This document shows positions 8,838 to 17,182 of a stretch of DNA of 64,000 nt, piece after piece. The position numbers were made by a program, and so were the translations under genes. The notes under the pieces were generated by a model. The model was not told the origin of the DNA. It saw only the letters and a list, made by a program, of their open reading frames with translations, and searched no databases. The stretch's first letter is position 1. Each line of letters opens with the position of its first letter. This stretch comes from Paracoccus saliphilus (GTDB lineage: Bacteria > Pseudomonadota > Alphaproteobacteria > Rhodobacterales > Rhodobacteraceae), in the NCBI GenBank assembly GCA_003255745.1, contig KZ836040.1, forward strand, positions 1 through 64,000, in the 5' to 3' direction.

Positions 8838-8866
8838 GTTTACGCAGGGCGCGCGCCCCCGTCAAG
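8838..8866 (-). promoter_or_regulatory. Promoter of the tRNA-Asp pair
   Basis: Minus-strand -35 TTGACG (8866-8861), 17-base spacer made almost wholly of G and C, -10 TAAACC (8843-8838). The extremely GC-rich spacer and the near-consensus -35 are typical of stable-RNA promoters in this group. RNA would start near 8831, about 35 bases before the tRNA. Confidence 0.6.
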
Positions 8867-8936
8867 GGCGCGCGCGATGTTTTTGGAACAATTCAGTCAA
8901 GTTCCTGATACGGCGCGTTTCCGCAACCCATCAGGA

Positions 8937-10052
8937 TCATTCCGAAGCCTCATATGCGGGAAGATCGTCCACCTGTTCGCTTGGGATCGACACATAGGCG
9001 CGCATGACGCCCTCTCCGTCGCGCTGGAACGACAGATCCGACAAGGGCAGCGCCACGTCGTGTTCGCCCAATCCCAAAAAGCCGCCCACAGCCACGATGG
9101 CGGTTTCGGCTTGCGCGTCAAAGCGGGAAATCTGGCCGATCTCCTCATCATCCGCACTGAACACTGCCACGCCCTCCATGCCGCCGGCCATGACCTCATC
9201 AGCCGCCACCACGGAATTTCCTTCTCGCAGCGCGATTGCATTCGCGGCAGGAACCGCCCCGTCCATGGCAGGTGACATGCCGGGCGCAGAGGCATCGACC
9301 GTCGGTCCGTCAGAGTCTGCGACAGCGGTCGCATCATCGGTTTCGGGCATCTCGGCCGGGGCCGCCGTGTCGCCAGACGGCGCAACCAGATCCGACGATG
9401 TGGCCTCGTTTCCGAACGGCTGCACCTCCTCGGCGATCGAGGCTTCCGGCATCTGGTCGGTGTTTTGCGTGTTCTCGTCTGAAAGGGTGACCTGCGATGG
9501 CTGCGCCTCGGCCTCAGGCAAATCCTCTGCGGCATCGGCCGCCCGGCCCGTCTCAATCGGGCCAGGCTCGGTGGCCGGCCGACCTTCCGGGTTTTCCGCC
9601 CGATCAGGCAGCGGCTCTACCGAAGGAACCGCAGGCTGACGCACGGCTGCGGGTTCCTCGGCCGCCTGCTGCGATGGGACCGATGCCACCGATCCGCCCA
9701 TGCGGCTGATTTGCAGTTCGGCCGTCTCGGCCGCCCGAATGGCGACCTCCGGCTCTGCCTCGACCAGCTGCGCCTGCATCTGCGCACCGTCCGCGCCAGC
9801 CAGCGTCGGCGGGCACATTTCCACCGACACGTCCGGAGGGGCCTGGGTGACCGTCACCTGCGGTTCCTGTCCAGGCTGCTCGGGCAAGGTCACCATCACA
9901 GTCGGCGGGGTCTGCGTGACCGTGATCACCGGGGCGCATTGCTGGATGGTCATGACGTCGCCCAAAGGGGCCGGGGCCTCGGTCGTCTGAGCCATTGCCG
10001 GTCCGCTCAACAAAGCAAGCGTCGCAGCAGTTCCCAACAGTTGTCTGGCCAT
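8937..10052 (-). CDS. Exported PRC-barrel domain protein, large
   Basis: A 371-residue protein with a clear signal peptide (about 1-21, ending PAMA before Q). A region with two cysteines and repeated VTVTQxPP segments follows, then a long low-complexity Ala/Pro/Glu/Ser linker (about 120-285), and a C-terminal PRC-barrel at about 290-350 with the core motif VGGFLGLGEHDVALP. PRC-barrels are small beta domains found in photosynthetic reaction centres, RimM and many exported proteins; no function can be assigned. The ATG at 10052 has AAGGAGG upstream. An EcfG-like promoter and a second PRC-barrel gene lie directly upstream, separated by a terminator, so the two are separate units. Confidence 0.85.
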   Translation of the reverse strand: MARQLLGTAATLALLSGPAMAQTTEAPAPLGDVMTIQQCAPVITVTQTPPTVMVTLPEQPGQEPQVTVTQAPPDVSVEMCPPTLAGADGAQMQAQLVEAEPEVAIRAAETAELQISRMGGSVASVPSQQAAEEPAAVRQPAVPSVEPLPDRAENPEGRPATEPGPIETGRAADAAEDLPEAEAQPSQVTLSDENTQNTDQMPEASIAEEVQPFGNEATSSDLVAPSGDTAAPAEMPETDDATAVADSDGPTVDASAPGMSPAMDGAVPAANAIALREGNSVVAADEVMAGGMEGVAVFSADDEEIGQISRFDAQAETAIVAVGGFLGLGEHDVALPLSDLSFQRDGEGVMRAYVSIPSEQVDDLPAYEASE

Positions 10053-10101
10053 CAGATCCTCCTTGATGGAATGAACATCGCCCTTCGGGCGCCACTCTTC
10101 C

Positions 10102-10126
10102 AACCGTGCAGCGAAGGCCGGGTTCC
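10102..10126 (-). promoter_or_regulatory. EcfG-type stress promoter of the large PRC-barrel gene
   Basis: Minus strand: GGAAC (10126-10122), 16 bases, GGTT (10105-10102). The EcfG consensus is GGAAC-N16-CGTT, so one base differs. It sits about 50 bases upstream of the start codon at 10052 and downstream of the preceding terminator. Confidence 0.5.
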
Positions 10127-10147
10127 GGAAAGGCCCGATCACCCATG

Positions 10148-10177
10148 AAAAAACGGGGCGCCCCAAGGGCACCCCGT
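10148..10177 (-). terminator. Rho-independent terminator after the 226-aa PRC-barrel gene
   Basis: On the minus strand a hairpin with arms ACGGGG/CCCCGT and inner GCCC/GGGC around a short loop is followed directly by a run of six T (10153-10148). It separates the two PRC-barrel genes into independent transcripts. Confidence 0.85.
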
Positions 10178-10200
10178 TCCGCGGCAACAGCCTGTCGCAA

Positions 10201-10881
10201 TCAGTCGCGAACGCTGTCCATGTCGAATTCCGGCAGGGCTTCCAGCTCTTCCTGCGAATAGTTGGTCGCCATGACCACATCATCGCCGAATTGCGCCAGA
10301 TGCAGCGCGTCACGATCCAGCAGGACCGTATGGGCGCCGATGCCCAGGAAACCGCCGATATCGGCAATATAGCCGATCAATTCGCCGTCCGGGGTCATCA
10401 CCAGGTCCGAGACGTTGGCGATCTCGTTCCAGTCGCCCGGCACGGCATCACCGGTCACATCGGTCCATGCGGTGGTGGAGGGCTGGTTGGTGGTATAGAT
10501 CGCCCGGCCCTCCAGCCAGGACGACGTGATGCCCTGGTTTTCGGCGGACAGCGCAACTTCAAGATCTTCGTCCATCCGGGTCGGGACCGCCGTGGTCATG
10601 GTGCCGTCGGTTACAACGGTATCATCGCCCGTGACGATGGTCCCTTCGGTCACAACCGCTTCGTCGGTGGTCAGGACTGCGCCGTCGGTGGCCATCGTAC
10701 CGCCGGTCATGGTGCCGTCGGTGGTGGTCATCGGCGCGCCTTCGACCGGCATCGTCTCGGCATTCTCGGCGGGAACAACTTCAGCAGGCATTGCATCCGT
10801 CGCGGGGACCGTGGCGTCCTGGGCAAAAGCAGGGCTTGTCGCCAATGCAAGTGCCGCAGCCGTGATCATCAGGTTCTTCAT
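10201..10881 (-). CDS. Exported PRC-barrel domain protein, small
   Basis: A 226-residue exported protein with a signal peptide at 1-21 (ending AFA before Q). A Thr/Asp/Val-rich repetitive region (about 22-100) with many TxxTTDGTMT-like segments follows, then one PRC-barrel in the C-terminal half with IGGFLGIGAHTVLLD. The motif is shared with the neighbouring larger gene and the one at 18443. The real start is the ATG at 10881, preceded by GGAG and the hydrophobic signal; a longer frame reaching 10935 has no support. It has a perfect EcfG-type promoter upstream and its own terminator. Role unknown; envelope stress is suggested only by the promoter. Confidence 0.85.
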   Translation of the reverse strand: MKNLMITAAALALATSPAFAQDATVPATDAMPAEVVPAENAETMPVEGAPMTTTDGTMTGGTMATDGAVLTTDEAVVTEGTIVTGDDTVVTDGTMTTAVPTRMDEDLEVALSAENQGITSSWLEGRAIYTTNQPSTTAWTDVTGDAVPGDWNEIANVSDLVMTPDGELIGYIADIGGFLGIGAHTVLLDRDALHLAQFGDDVVMATNYSQEELEALPEFDMDSVRD

Positions 10882-10937
10882 GTGGAATCTCCGCGTAGAT
10901 TTATGTTTTGACAGCGTTTTGCCGTCTCCGACCACCT

Positions 10938-10962
10938 AACGTGCCTCACACTCCCGCGTTCC
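10938..10962 (-). promoter_or_regulatory. EcfG-type general-stress promoter, perfect match
   Basis: Minus strand: GGAAC (10962-10958), exactly 16 bases, CGTT (10941-10938). This is a full match to the alphaproteobacterial EcfG consensus. RNA would begin near 10930, leaving a leader of about 50 bases before the ATG at 10881. Confidence 0.65.
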
Positions 10963-11001
10963 CTTGGCCTGCGAAAAAGAAAAATCTGAGCTCCGCCGAG
11001 G

Positions 11002-12102
11002 TCATCCCTTAGGATGGCTGATGCGCCCGCCGCAGCAAGGCGCGGGCACGCCCGTGGTGGCCGGACCCGAAATCGGCAGACCCCGCAGCACGCGGACGCC
11101 AAGCCAGGCAAAGGCCTGGGCCTCCAGCATGTCACCATCCAGACCCACCTCCTCGACCGGCGCCACCGGCATGGGCAAGGCGCGGCCAAGGGCCGCCATG
11201 ATCGCAGAGTTGTGACGGCCGCCCCCGCACACCAACACCTGCCTAGGCGGCGCGGGCAGCCATTGCAGACCCGCCACCACCGAAGCGGCCAGCGCCGCGA
11301 CAAGCGTCGCCGCCGCATCCGCCACGGTCAGTGCCGCGACGGCCTGTGACAGGCCGGTGAACTGGTCTCGGTCCAGCGATTTCGGGGCCGGGCGGGCGAA
11401 ATAAGGATGATCCAGAAACTCTGCCACGATTCCCGCGTCGGCCGTGCCGGCCAGAGCCTGGCGTCCGCCGTCGTCCCGCGTCACGTGAAGGCGCGCACGC
11501 ACAAGGTCGTTTATGGGCGCGTTCGCAGGTCCGGTGTCGAAGGCCAGGCAGGCGCCGACAGCTTCGGGGGCGGTGGTTCGCGGATCAACCCAGCTGATAT
11601 TGCCCACTCCGCCCAGGTTCAGAAATGCAACCGGCGCGGGCGGCAGATGCCCCTGCCCCACTGCCCATTCGGCGCAGGCCCAATGAAAAAAGGGAACCAG
11701 CGGCGCGCCCTCGCCGCCCTGCCGAACATCCTCGCGCCGGAAATCCCACACGACCCTCCGCCCGGTCGCGCGCGCCAGCGCCGCGCCGTCGCCGGCCTGA
11801 TGGGTGCCCCGCCCGCGTGGATCATGCGCCAGGGTCTGCCCGTGAAAGGCGATCAGCTGCGCTTCGGGGAAGCTGCGCGCCAGATCGGCATGGCTGGCCT
11901 CGATCAGGCGGGCGGCCTCGGGCACCCCGGCCGCCTCCGGCCATGACCCCAAGGCCGCGTGCAGCACCGCTGCTTCGTTGTCGGAATAGGCGCGAAAGGC
12001 GTGCCGGCCAAAGCCGCCGATGCGAACCCCGTCGGTATCGACCAGTGCCGCGTCCACCCCGTCCAGCGAGGTTCCCGACATCATCCCCAGAGCCCGGATC
12101 AT
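11002..12102 (-). CDS. anmK: Anhydro-N-acetylmuramic acid kinase
   Basis: Phosphorylates and opens 1,6-anhydro-N-acetylmuramic acid recovered from peptidoglycan turnover, giving MurNAc-6-phosphate. The 366-residue chain begins with the family signature [12 protein letters not shown] and holds [19 protein letters not shown] (ATP site) and VCGGGRHN in the expected order. Length is typical. It is divergent from tyrS across 59 bases and has no murQ partner beside it. Confidence 0.95.
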   Translation of the reverse strand: MIRALGMMSGTSLDGVDAALVDTDGVRIGGFGRHAFRAYSDNEAAVLHAALGSWPEAAGVPEAARLIEASHADLARSFPEAQLIAFHGQTLAHDPRGRGTHQAGDGAALARATGRRVVWDFRREDVRQGGEGAPLVPFFHWACAEWAVGQGHLPPAPVAFLNLGGVGNISWVDPRTTAPEAVGACLAFDTGPANAPINDLVRARLHVTRDDGGRQALAGTADAGIVAEFLDHPYFARPAPKSLDRDQFTGLSQAVAALTVADAAATLVAALAASVVAGLQWLPAPPRQVLVCGGGRHNSAIMAALGRALPMPVAPVEEVGLDGDMLEAQAFAWLGVRVLRGLPISGPATTGVPAPCCGGRISHPKG

Positions 12103-12161
12103 CGCGCTTTTCCTTTGTGGCCTCAGCCTGTATATCCCGCCCGATCACAAGGATGAAGCCC

Positions 12162-13418
12162 ATGACCTACCAGCCCAAATCCGATTTCCTGCACATCATG
12201 TCCGAACGCGGCTATCTGGCCGACTGCACGGATTACGAGGGGCTGGACCAGGCGCTGCTGGCGGGGCCCGTCACGGCCTATATCGGCTATGACGCGACTG
12301 CGGCCAGCCTGCATGTCGGCCACCTTCTGAACATCATGATGCTGCGCTGGTTCCAGAAGACCGGCAACCGCCCGATCACCCTGATGGGCGGCGGCACGAC
12401 CAAGGTGGGCGATCCGTCCTTCCGAAGCGACGAACGGCCGTTGCTGGATGACGCAGCCATCCAGGCCAACATCGACGGCATGCAGAAGGTCTTTGCGCGC
12501 TATCTGGATTACGGCGCTGACGGCGCCATGATGCTGAACAACGCGGAGTGGCTGGACGGGCTGAACTACCTGACCTTCCTGCGCGACATCGGGCGGCATT
12601 TCAGCGTGAACCGGATGCTGTCGTTCGAATCGGTCAAGTCACGGCTGGACCGCGAACAGTCGCTGTCCTTCCTCGAATTCAACTACATGATCCTTCAGGC
12701 CTATGATTTCCTGGAGCTGAACCGCCGCTATGGCTGCCGGCTGCAGATGGGCGGGTCGGACCAGTGGGGCAACATCGTCAACGGCATCGACCTGACGCGG
12801 CGCGTGGACGACCGGGTGATCTGGGGCCTGACCTCGCCCCTGCTGACAACCAGCGACGGGCGCAAGATGGGCAAATCGGCGGGCGGTGCCGTCTGGCTGA
12901 ACGGAGAGATGCTGTCGCCTTATGAATTCTGGCAGTTCTGGCGCAACACGACCGATGCCGATGCGGGACGGTTCCTGAAGCTTTACACCGAGCTTCCAGT
13001 CGAGGAATGCAACCGCATGGGCGCGCTGCAGGGGTCTGAGATCAACGAGGCCAAGGTGCGCCTGGCCAACGAGGTCACGACCCTGCTGCACGGCCCCGAG
13101 GCCGCCGCCCGCGCCGAGGCGACCGCCCGCCAGGTCTTTGAACAAGGCGGCGCGGGCGGCGATCTTGAGGTCGCCCTGCTGCCCGCGGCGGCCTTGGCCG
13201 AGGGCCTGACCGTGGCGCAGGCGCTGGTGCAGTCGGGTCTGGTGGCCAGCGGCAAGGAGGCCAAGCGCCTGATCGCCGAGGGCGGATTGCGCTTGGACAA
13301 TGCCCCTGTCACCGACCCACAGGCGCCGGTCGACCGGGCGGCACTGGAGCAGGGCATCAAGGTTTCGATCGGGAAGAAAAAGCACCGGATGTTGCAGATC
13401 AACGGCGTCGGCGCCTGA
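12162..13418 (+). CDS. tyrS: Tyrosyl-tRNA synthetase
   Basis: A class I synthetase of 418 residues charging tRNA-Tyr. The HIGH-like motif is HVGH at 51-54 and the KMSKS-like motif is KMGKS at 235-239; GGSDQWGN, typical of TyrRS, is at 197-204. A C-terminal S4 RNA-binding domain covers about 350-415. The ATG at 12162 follows AAGGA by eight bases; the ATG nine bases earlier overlaps that site. The stop codon lies inside an 18-base tandem duplication, and a strong terminator follows. Confidence 0.95.
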   Translation: MTYQPKSDFLHIMSERGYLADCTDYEGLDQALLAGPVTAYIGYDATAASLHVGHLLNIMMLRWFQKTGNRPITLMGGGTTKVGDPSFRSDERPLLDDAAIQANIDGMQKVFARYLDYGADGAMMLNNAEWLDGLNYLTFLRDIGRHFSVNRMLSFESVKSRLDREQSLSFLEFNYMILQAYDFLELNRRYGCRLQMGGSDQWGNIVNGIDLTRRVDDRVIWGLTSPLLTTSDGRKMGKSAGGAVWLNGEMLSPYEFWQFWRNTTDADAGRFLKLYTELPVEECNRMGALQGSEINEAKVRLANEVTTLLHGPEAAARAEATARQVFEQGGAGGDLEVALLPAAALAEGLTVAQALVQSGLVASGKEAKRLIAEGGLRLDNAPVTDPQAPVDRAALEQGIKVSIGKKKHRMLQINGVGA

Positions 13419-13448
13419 CCTGTCCCTGACGCCTGACCTGTCCCTGGC
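13413..13448 (+). repeat. 18-base tandem duplication across the tyrS stop codon
   Basis: Two adjacent copies of GCCTGACCTGTCCCTGAC (the second differs by one base, A to G). The first copy contains the tyrS stop codon, so the duplication adds nothing to the protein. Probably slippage. Confidence 0.8.
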
Positions 13449-13465
13449 GCATGCCAGCCCTGCAG

Positions 13466-13499
13466 CCGCCCTGACGCCACGTCAGGGCGGTGTTCTTTT
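13466..13499 (+). terminator. Rho-independent terminator of tyrS
   Basis: A perfect 11-base-pair stem (CCGCCCTGACG/CGTCAGGGCGG) with a three-base loop, followed by TGTTCTTTT. Confidence 0.9.
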
Positions 13500-13559
13500 C
13501 CCTGCCGCACGCCTACATCATCGGTATGGGAGGAAAATTTCCTGACCCGGAGTTCCGAT

Positions 13560-13712
13560 ATGTTGAATGAACAAACGAAACCGCTGAGCTTGGCCGCGCG
13601 CAAGCGCAGCATGGAGGCCGATGCCGCACTGGACCAGATGTTCGGCTATTTCACCCGCCAAGAGACGCCTCGTGCGGTGATCACCGAACTGGACGCGCGG
13701 AAAGCCGCCTGA
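13560..13712 (+). CDS. Small hypothetical protein, 50 residues
   Basis: A short open frame starting MLNEQTKPLSLAARKRSMEA, with charged helical character and ending in Ala-Ala. GGAG lies seven bases before the ATG, codon third positions are GC-rich as in neighbouring genes, and a hairpin terminator stands 28 bases after the stop. It lies alone between the tyrS terminator and its own, so it would be a monocistronic unit. I recognise no family. Confidence 0.55.
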   Translation: MLNEQTKPLSLAARKRSMEADAALDQMFGYFTRQETPRAVITELDARKAA

Positions 13713-13739
13713 TCGACAGCGACCAGTTATGCGAAAACA

Positions 13740-13759
13740 GGGGCCCATCGGGCCCCTTT
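13740..13759 (+). terminator. Hairpin terminator after the 50-aa gene
   Basis: Seven-base-pair stem GGGGCCC/GGGCCCC with the loop ATC, followed by TTT. The U tract is short, so termination may be partial. Confidence 0.6.
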
Positions 13760-13861
13760 CATATCAGGCGGCTTTCTGCGCGCCGGCATTCGTGAAGCCG
13801 GTTGATGTTGCACCTGACGTGCTTGCGGCGTTCAAGCGGCAGAACATAACAGGAGCCGGAC

Positions 13862-14242
13862 ATGAACCTTGGGATTCGCTTCACCCTGACGCTGGCGCTT
13901 CTCGCCACCTCTCTCTCGACCGCGGCCCTGGCCGAGCCTAGACATGCCCGCCACGACAACCAGCCCCGCGCTGCGGCGGGACATTGCCCGCCCGGACTGG
14001 CCAAGAAGTCGCCGCCCTGTGTCCCGCCGGGCCAGGCCAGGAAGCAGCGCCAAGAAACTTTGCAGCGGGGCGACCGCTTTGAACCGGGCCGGTACAGCAT
14101 CATCGACGACCCACGGCGCTATGGCTTGGACGGTCGGTCTGGCTGGGATTATTACCGGGACGGCGAACGCGCATACCGCGTTGATCGTGAAACCCGGCGG
14201 GTGCTGGCGGTAATCAACCTGATCGACGCCTTCACGAACTGA
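13862..14242 (+). CDS. Small secreted protein, RcnB-like architecture
   Basis: A 126-residue protein with a signal peptide (about 1-24, ending AALA), then a basic, Pro/Arg/His-rich linker containing CPPGLAKKSPPCVPPGQARK, and a C-terminal segment with YRVDRETRRVLAVI. The conserved CPPGLAKKxPxCxPPGQ motif is common in small periplasmic proteins of Rhodobacteraceae. The C-terminal strand pair resembles RcnB-type domains, but I cannot name a function. AGGAG precedes the ATG. Its tail is followed directly by the convergent tRNA-Pro. Confidence 0.75.
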   Translation: MNLGIRFTLTLALLATSLSTAALAEPRHARHDNQPRAAAGHCPPGLAKKSPPCVPPGQARKQRQETLQRGDRFEPGRYSIIDDPRRYGLDGRSGWDYYRDGERAYRVDRETRRVLAVINLIDAFTN

Positions 14243-14294
14243 GGGGGGAGGGGCGCGACAGGCCGGTCGTGCACCAAGGGCCTGCCAAAGCCAA

Positions 14295-14371
14295 TGGTCG
14301 GGGCGATAGGATTCGAACCTACGACCTACGGTTCCCAAAACCGCCGCGCTACCAGACTGCGCTACGCCCCG
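14295..14371 (-). tRNA. tRNA-Pro (TGG)
   Basis: A 77-base cloverleaf on the minus strand with encoded CCA. The acceptor stem is CGGGGCG paired with CGCCCCG, the anticodon loop is TTTGGGA (anticodon TGG) and the T arm carries GGTTCGAATCC. The DUF192-protein gene lies upstream on the same strand. Confidence 0.97.
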
Positions 14372-14411
14372 ACGCCCCGGCTTTAGACCATTGCCGCGGC
14401 CATGGAAAGCC

Positions 14412-14936
14412 CTAGCTGCAAGGCCAAGCGGCCCGCGCGTCATCAAGGGCCGGATGGGCCATCATCTGCCCAGGCTTCAGGCCAAGACGTGCGGCCTCAC
14501 CGCCGGCAATTTCCAGAACCATCAGGCGATTGGGTTCAGGATCACCCGGCAATGCGCCGGGAATGGGCGTTTCGTCCAAGGGTTGTGCGTTACGATGGAT
14601 GTGGCGAATGAGGCCCGACTCATCCAGAAAAACCATGTCCAGAGGGATCAGCGTGTTGCGCATCCAGAAGCTGACCTTCTGCGGCGTCTCGTAAATGAAC
14701 AGCATGCCTTGGCCCTTGGGCAGGTCCTGGCGATGCATCAGGCCCGTGGCGCGTCGTTCGGCAGTGTCGGCGACCTCTACCATAATATCCACGACCCCCG
14801 AAGGAGTCTCGAGCAGAACGCGCCGGTCATGGCACTGGACCGCAGGCATCGGCTGCGCCACTGCGGTGCCGGTTCCGGCTTGTCCCGCAAGGGCGAAAAC
14901 CAGAAAAACTGACGCGACGGTGTTATTCCGCCACAT
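14412..14936 (-). CDS. DUF192 family secreted protein
   Basis: A 174-residue protein with a signal peptide (about 1-28). A DUF192 domain follows, marked by RATGLMHRQDLPKGQGMLFIY, the central FWMRNTLIPLDMVFLDESG and a GGEAARLGLKPG end. Function unknown; the family is a small beta-fold exported in many proteobacteria. Its start lies inside the end of the upstream cold-shock gene (14-base overlap), so the two are translated from one message. Confidence 0.88.
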   Translation of the reverse strand: MWRNNTVASVFLVFALAGQAGTGTAVAQPMPAVQCHDRRVLLETPSGVVDIMVEVADTAERRATGLMHRQDLPKGQGMLFIYETPQKVSFWMRNTLIPLDMVFLDESGLIRHIHRNAQPLDETPIPGALPGDPEPNRLMVLEIAGGEAARLGLKPGQMMAHPALDDARAAWPCS

Positions 14937-15519
14937 GCTTCACATAATCGCCGTCTGCGCCACCATCGGGACAACCGGAATCGCACCCTTCTTCAGCAGC
15001 GGGAATGGAGCTGGACCAGGCAAGGATCTGCGCTGCCATCAACCCGCGGGGTCCTTCGACCACGCGAAGACAGATTGCTTCGCCGATCGCAAGGTCTGCA
15101 AAACCGGAATGGCGCAGCACTTCGATGTGTATAAAGACGTCGGCAGGATGTCCGAAGATGTTGGCAAAGCCGAAACCCTTGCCCTTGTCGAACCACTTCA
15201 CGCGCGCGGGACGCAAGGGAAGCGTATCAAGATGTTCGATGATCTCGATATCGATATCCGCGATGGGCGGCTGGCCGTCGTTCTGTGGGGGCACGATAGA
15301 CACGACCTCGGCGGCCTGCACTCCGCGCCGGGTTTCCTGGACCAGCACGGAGACACGTGACTGGTCCGCCACAGAACTTCGGCCAAAATTCCGCAACACA
15401 TTGGCGTGAAGCAGAATATCGGTTCCGCCAGCGTCGTTGACGATGAAGCCGTAGCCCTTGGTCGGGTCGAACCACTTCACCACCCCGGTCACCAGCGTCA
15501 AGCTGCCGTCATCGCTCAT
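14923..15519 (-). CDS. Cold-shock protein with two CSD domains
   Basis: A 198-residue protein with two OB-fold cold-shock domains, at about 10-75 and 105-170. Each has the RNP1-like motif: KWFDPTKGYGFI in the first and KWFDKGKGFGFA in the second. Such double-domain proteins are common in alphaproteobacteria and probably bind single-stranded RNA or DNA. The C-terminal tail is acidic with CDSGCPDGG. I chose the ATG at 15519 (reading MSDDGSL), which gives a short leader before the first domain; longer starts at 15573 or 15585 are possible. The region upstream holds an unusual palindrome. Confidence 0.88.
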   Translation of the reverse strand: MSDDGSLTLVTGVVKWFDPTKGYGFIVNDAGGTDILLHANVLRNFGRSSVADQSRVSVLVQETRRGVQAAEVVSIVPPQNDGQPPIADIDIEIIEHLDTLPLRPARVKWFDKGKGFGFANIFGHPADVFIHIEVLRHSGFADLAIGEAICLRVVEGPRGLMAAQILAWSSSIPAAEEGCDSGCPDGGADGDYVKHVAE

Positions 15520-15636
15520 CTCGTTACCACGTCCGCGCGCCTCACATAATGTATGGACATTACTGGCGCCCATTACAAAGAACAATACCGTTCAGTCGGT
15601 GCGACAACACCGCCCTGATCCTTCAGTGTGAGTGTC

Positions 15637-15655
15637 ACTTGACCTACAGTCAAGT
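15637..15655. promoter_or_regulatory. Perfect inverted repeat upstream of the cold-shock gene
   Basis: ACTTGAC-CTACA-GTCAAGT: seven-base arms and a five-base centre, 117 bases upstream of the chosen start at 15519 and one base beyond the pdxH stop. The form resembles MerR-family or other dimeric regulator operators. The five-base gap is not the four-base gap of FNR boxes. Binding protein unknown. Confidence 0.45.
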
Positions 15656-16270
15656 TTACGGTGACAGGCGATGTGCCTGCCAGGTCCCGGATGCGTCTTT
15701 CGACCAAACAAACCGGTCATGCAACCGAAACGCGCCGTCAGCCCAGAATTCCAGTTGCACGGGATGCAGTCTGAAACCACCCCAAAACGGTGGACGGGGC
15801 GGATTGGTTCCATGTGCCAGCCCGACCTTTGCGACTTCTGCCATCAGGACCGAACGCGAGGACAGCGGCTGAGACTGCCGCGAGGCCCAGGCCCCCAGCC
15901 TGCTTTGCAGCCCCCGGCTGGCGTAATAGGCGTCGGCCTGGGGCCCGTCCTCGCGCGTGATCGTGCCGCGGACGCGAATCTGGCGGCGCAGCGATTTCCA
16001 GTGCATCACAAAGGCTGCCGTGCCGCTGGCCGCGATCTGACGCCCCTTCGCGCTGTCGTAGTTCGTATAGAACACGAACGACCCGTCCGCGCCCTGCCCG
16101 TCGATGTCCTTCAACAGGACCATCCGCACGTCAGGCATGCCGTCCGCATCAACCGTGGCCAGCGCGATTGCGTTGGGGTCGTTCGGCTCGGACATCTCGG
16201 CCTCGACCAGCCAGGCGCGGGCGATGTCAAAGGGATCGTCGCCCGCGAAGATTCCAGTCCGGTCATTCAT
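15656..16270 (-). CDS. pdxH: Pyridoxamine 5'-phosphate oxidase
   Basis: FMN-dependent oxidase forming pyridoxal 5'-phosphate. The 204-residue protein has the family pattern: [22 protein letters not shown] near 36-57, [14 protein letters not shown] (FMN contacts), [13 protein letters not shown] and the C-terminal [12 protein letters not shown]...W. Length is typical. It is divergent from fabI across 80 bases. Its stop codon abuts the palindrome that precedes the cold-shock gene on the same strand. Confidence 0.95.
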   Translation of the reverse strand: MNDRTGIFAGDDPFDIARAWLVEAEMSEPNDPNAIALATVDADGMPDVRMVLLKDIDGQGADGSFVFYTNYDSAKGRQIAASGTAAFVMHWKSLRRQIRVRGTITREDGPQADAYYASRGLQSRLGAWASRQSQPLSSRSVLMAEVAKVGLAHGTNPPRPPFWGGFRLHPVQLEFWADGAFRLHDRFVWSKDASGTWQAHRLSP

Positions 16271-16287
16271 CCCCGTGTTCCTTGTGC

Positions 16288-16316
16288 TTGATGCGGCATG
16301 GCAGTTGCCCTAATCA
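16288..16316 (+). promoter_or_regulatory. Probable promoter of fabI
   Basis: -35 TTGATG (16288-16293), 17-base spacer, -10 TAATCA (16311-16316), 35 bases before the fabI start codon. Confidence 0.5.
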
Positions 16317-16350
16317 CCGGTTAAACGTTTGAAAGCGCGAGGGACGGGAC

Positions 16351-17178
16351 ATGTCAAGCGACCAGAGGTCTGGCCTGATGGCCGGAAGGCGCGGACTTAT
16401 CATGGGGCTGGCGAATGACAAGTCGATCGCTTGGGGCATCGCCAAGGCGCTGGCCGCCGAAGGTGCCGAACTTGCCTTCAGCTATCAGGGCGAGGCGCTG
16501 AAAAAGCGTGTTGGTCCGCTGGCCGCGCAGCTGGGATCATCGCTGGTCCTGCCCTGTGATGTCGCGGACGAAGCCTCGATCGACGAACTGTTCGCGGGAC
16601 TTGCGGCGCAATGGGACGGGCTGGACTTCATCGTCCACGCCATCGGCTTTTCCGACAAGGAGCAGCTGCGTGGCCGCTATGCCGAAACCACCCGCGACAA
16701 TTTCATGATGACAATGGACATTTCGGTCTATTCCTTCACGGCAGTGGCGCGGCGCGCCGCCGCCATGATGTCGCGCGGCGGATCGATGCTGACGCTGACC
16801 TATTATGGCGCCGAACGGGTGATGCCCCATTACAACGTCATGGGTGTGGCCAAGGCCGCGCTGGAGGCCAGCGTGCGCTATCTGGCCGAGGATTTCGGCA
16901 AGGACGGAATCCGCGTGAACGCCATCAGCGCCGGCCCCATCAAGACGCTGGCCGCCAGCGGGATCGGCGACTTCCGTTACATCATGAAGTGGAACGAACT
17001 GAACTCGCCGCTGCGTCGCAATGTCACACAGGAAGATGTCGGCAAGTCGGCCTTGTACCTGCTTTCGGACCTGGGGTCCGGGGTTACGGGCGAAACGCAT
17101 CATGTGGACGCGGGCTATCACGTCGTCGGCATGAAAGCGGTCGACGCCCCCGACATCGCCACGGTCAAGAAGGACTGA
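16351..17178 (+). CDS. fabI: Enoyl-[acyl-carrier-protein] reductase (NADH)
   Basis: Reduces trans-2-enoyl-ACP in fatty-acid elongation. The 275-residue short-chain-reductase-like protein carries the FabI signatures: MGLANDKSIAWGIAKAL at 18-34 (NADH site), HAIGF at 96-100 and the Y-x6-K pair Y161/K168 in YNVMGVAK. SAGPIKTLAASGI follows, typical of FabI. The ribosome site is GAGGGACGGG. A LysE-family gene begins five bases after the stop and gpt follows, so the three probably form one transcript. Confidence 0.95.
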   Translation: MSSDQRSGLMAGRRGLIMGLANDKSIAWGIAKALAAEGAELAFSYQGEALKKRVGPLAAQLGSSLVLPCDVADEASIDELFAGLAAQWDGLDFIVHAIGFSDKEQLRGRYAETTRDNFMMTMDISVYSFTAVARRAAAMMSRGGSMLTLTYYGAERVMPHYNVMGVAKAALEASVRYLAEDFGKDGIRVNAISAGPIKTLAASGIGDFRYIMKWNELNSPLRRNVTQEDVGKSALYLLSDLGSGVTGETHHVDAGYHVVGMKAVDAPDIATVKKD

Positions 17179-17182
17179 CCCC

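Noticed and set aside
8849-8880. Strong GC hairpin followed by TTTTT, resembling a plus-strand terminator
   Set aside because: No plus-strand gene ends there. The same bases form the -35 and GC-rich spacer of the minus-strand tRNA-Asp promoter.
15637-15655. FNR box reading of TTGAC...GTCAA
   Set aside because: The half-sites are separated by five bases; FNR boxes have four, as seen at 57879-57892.
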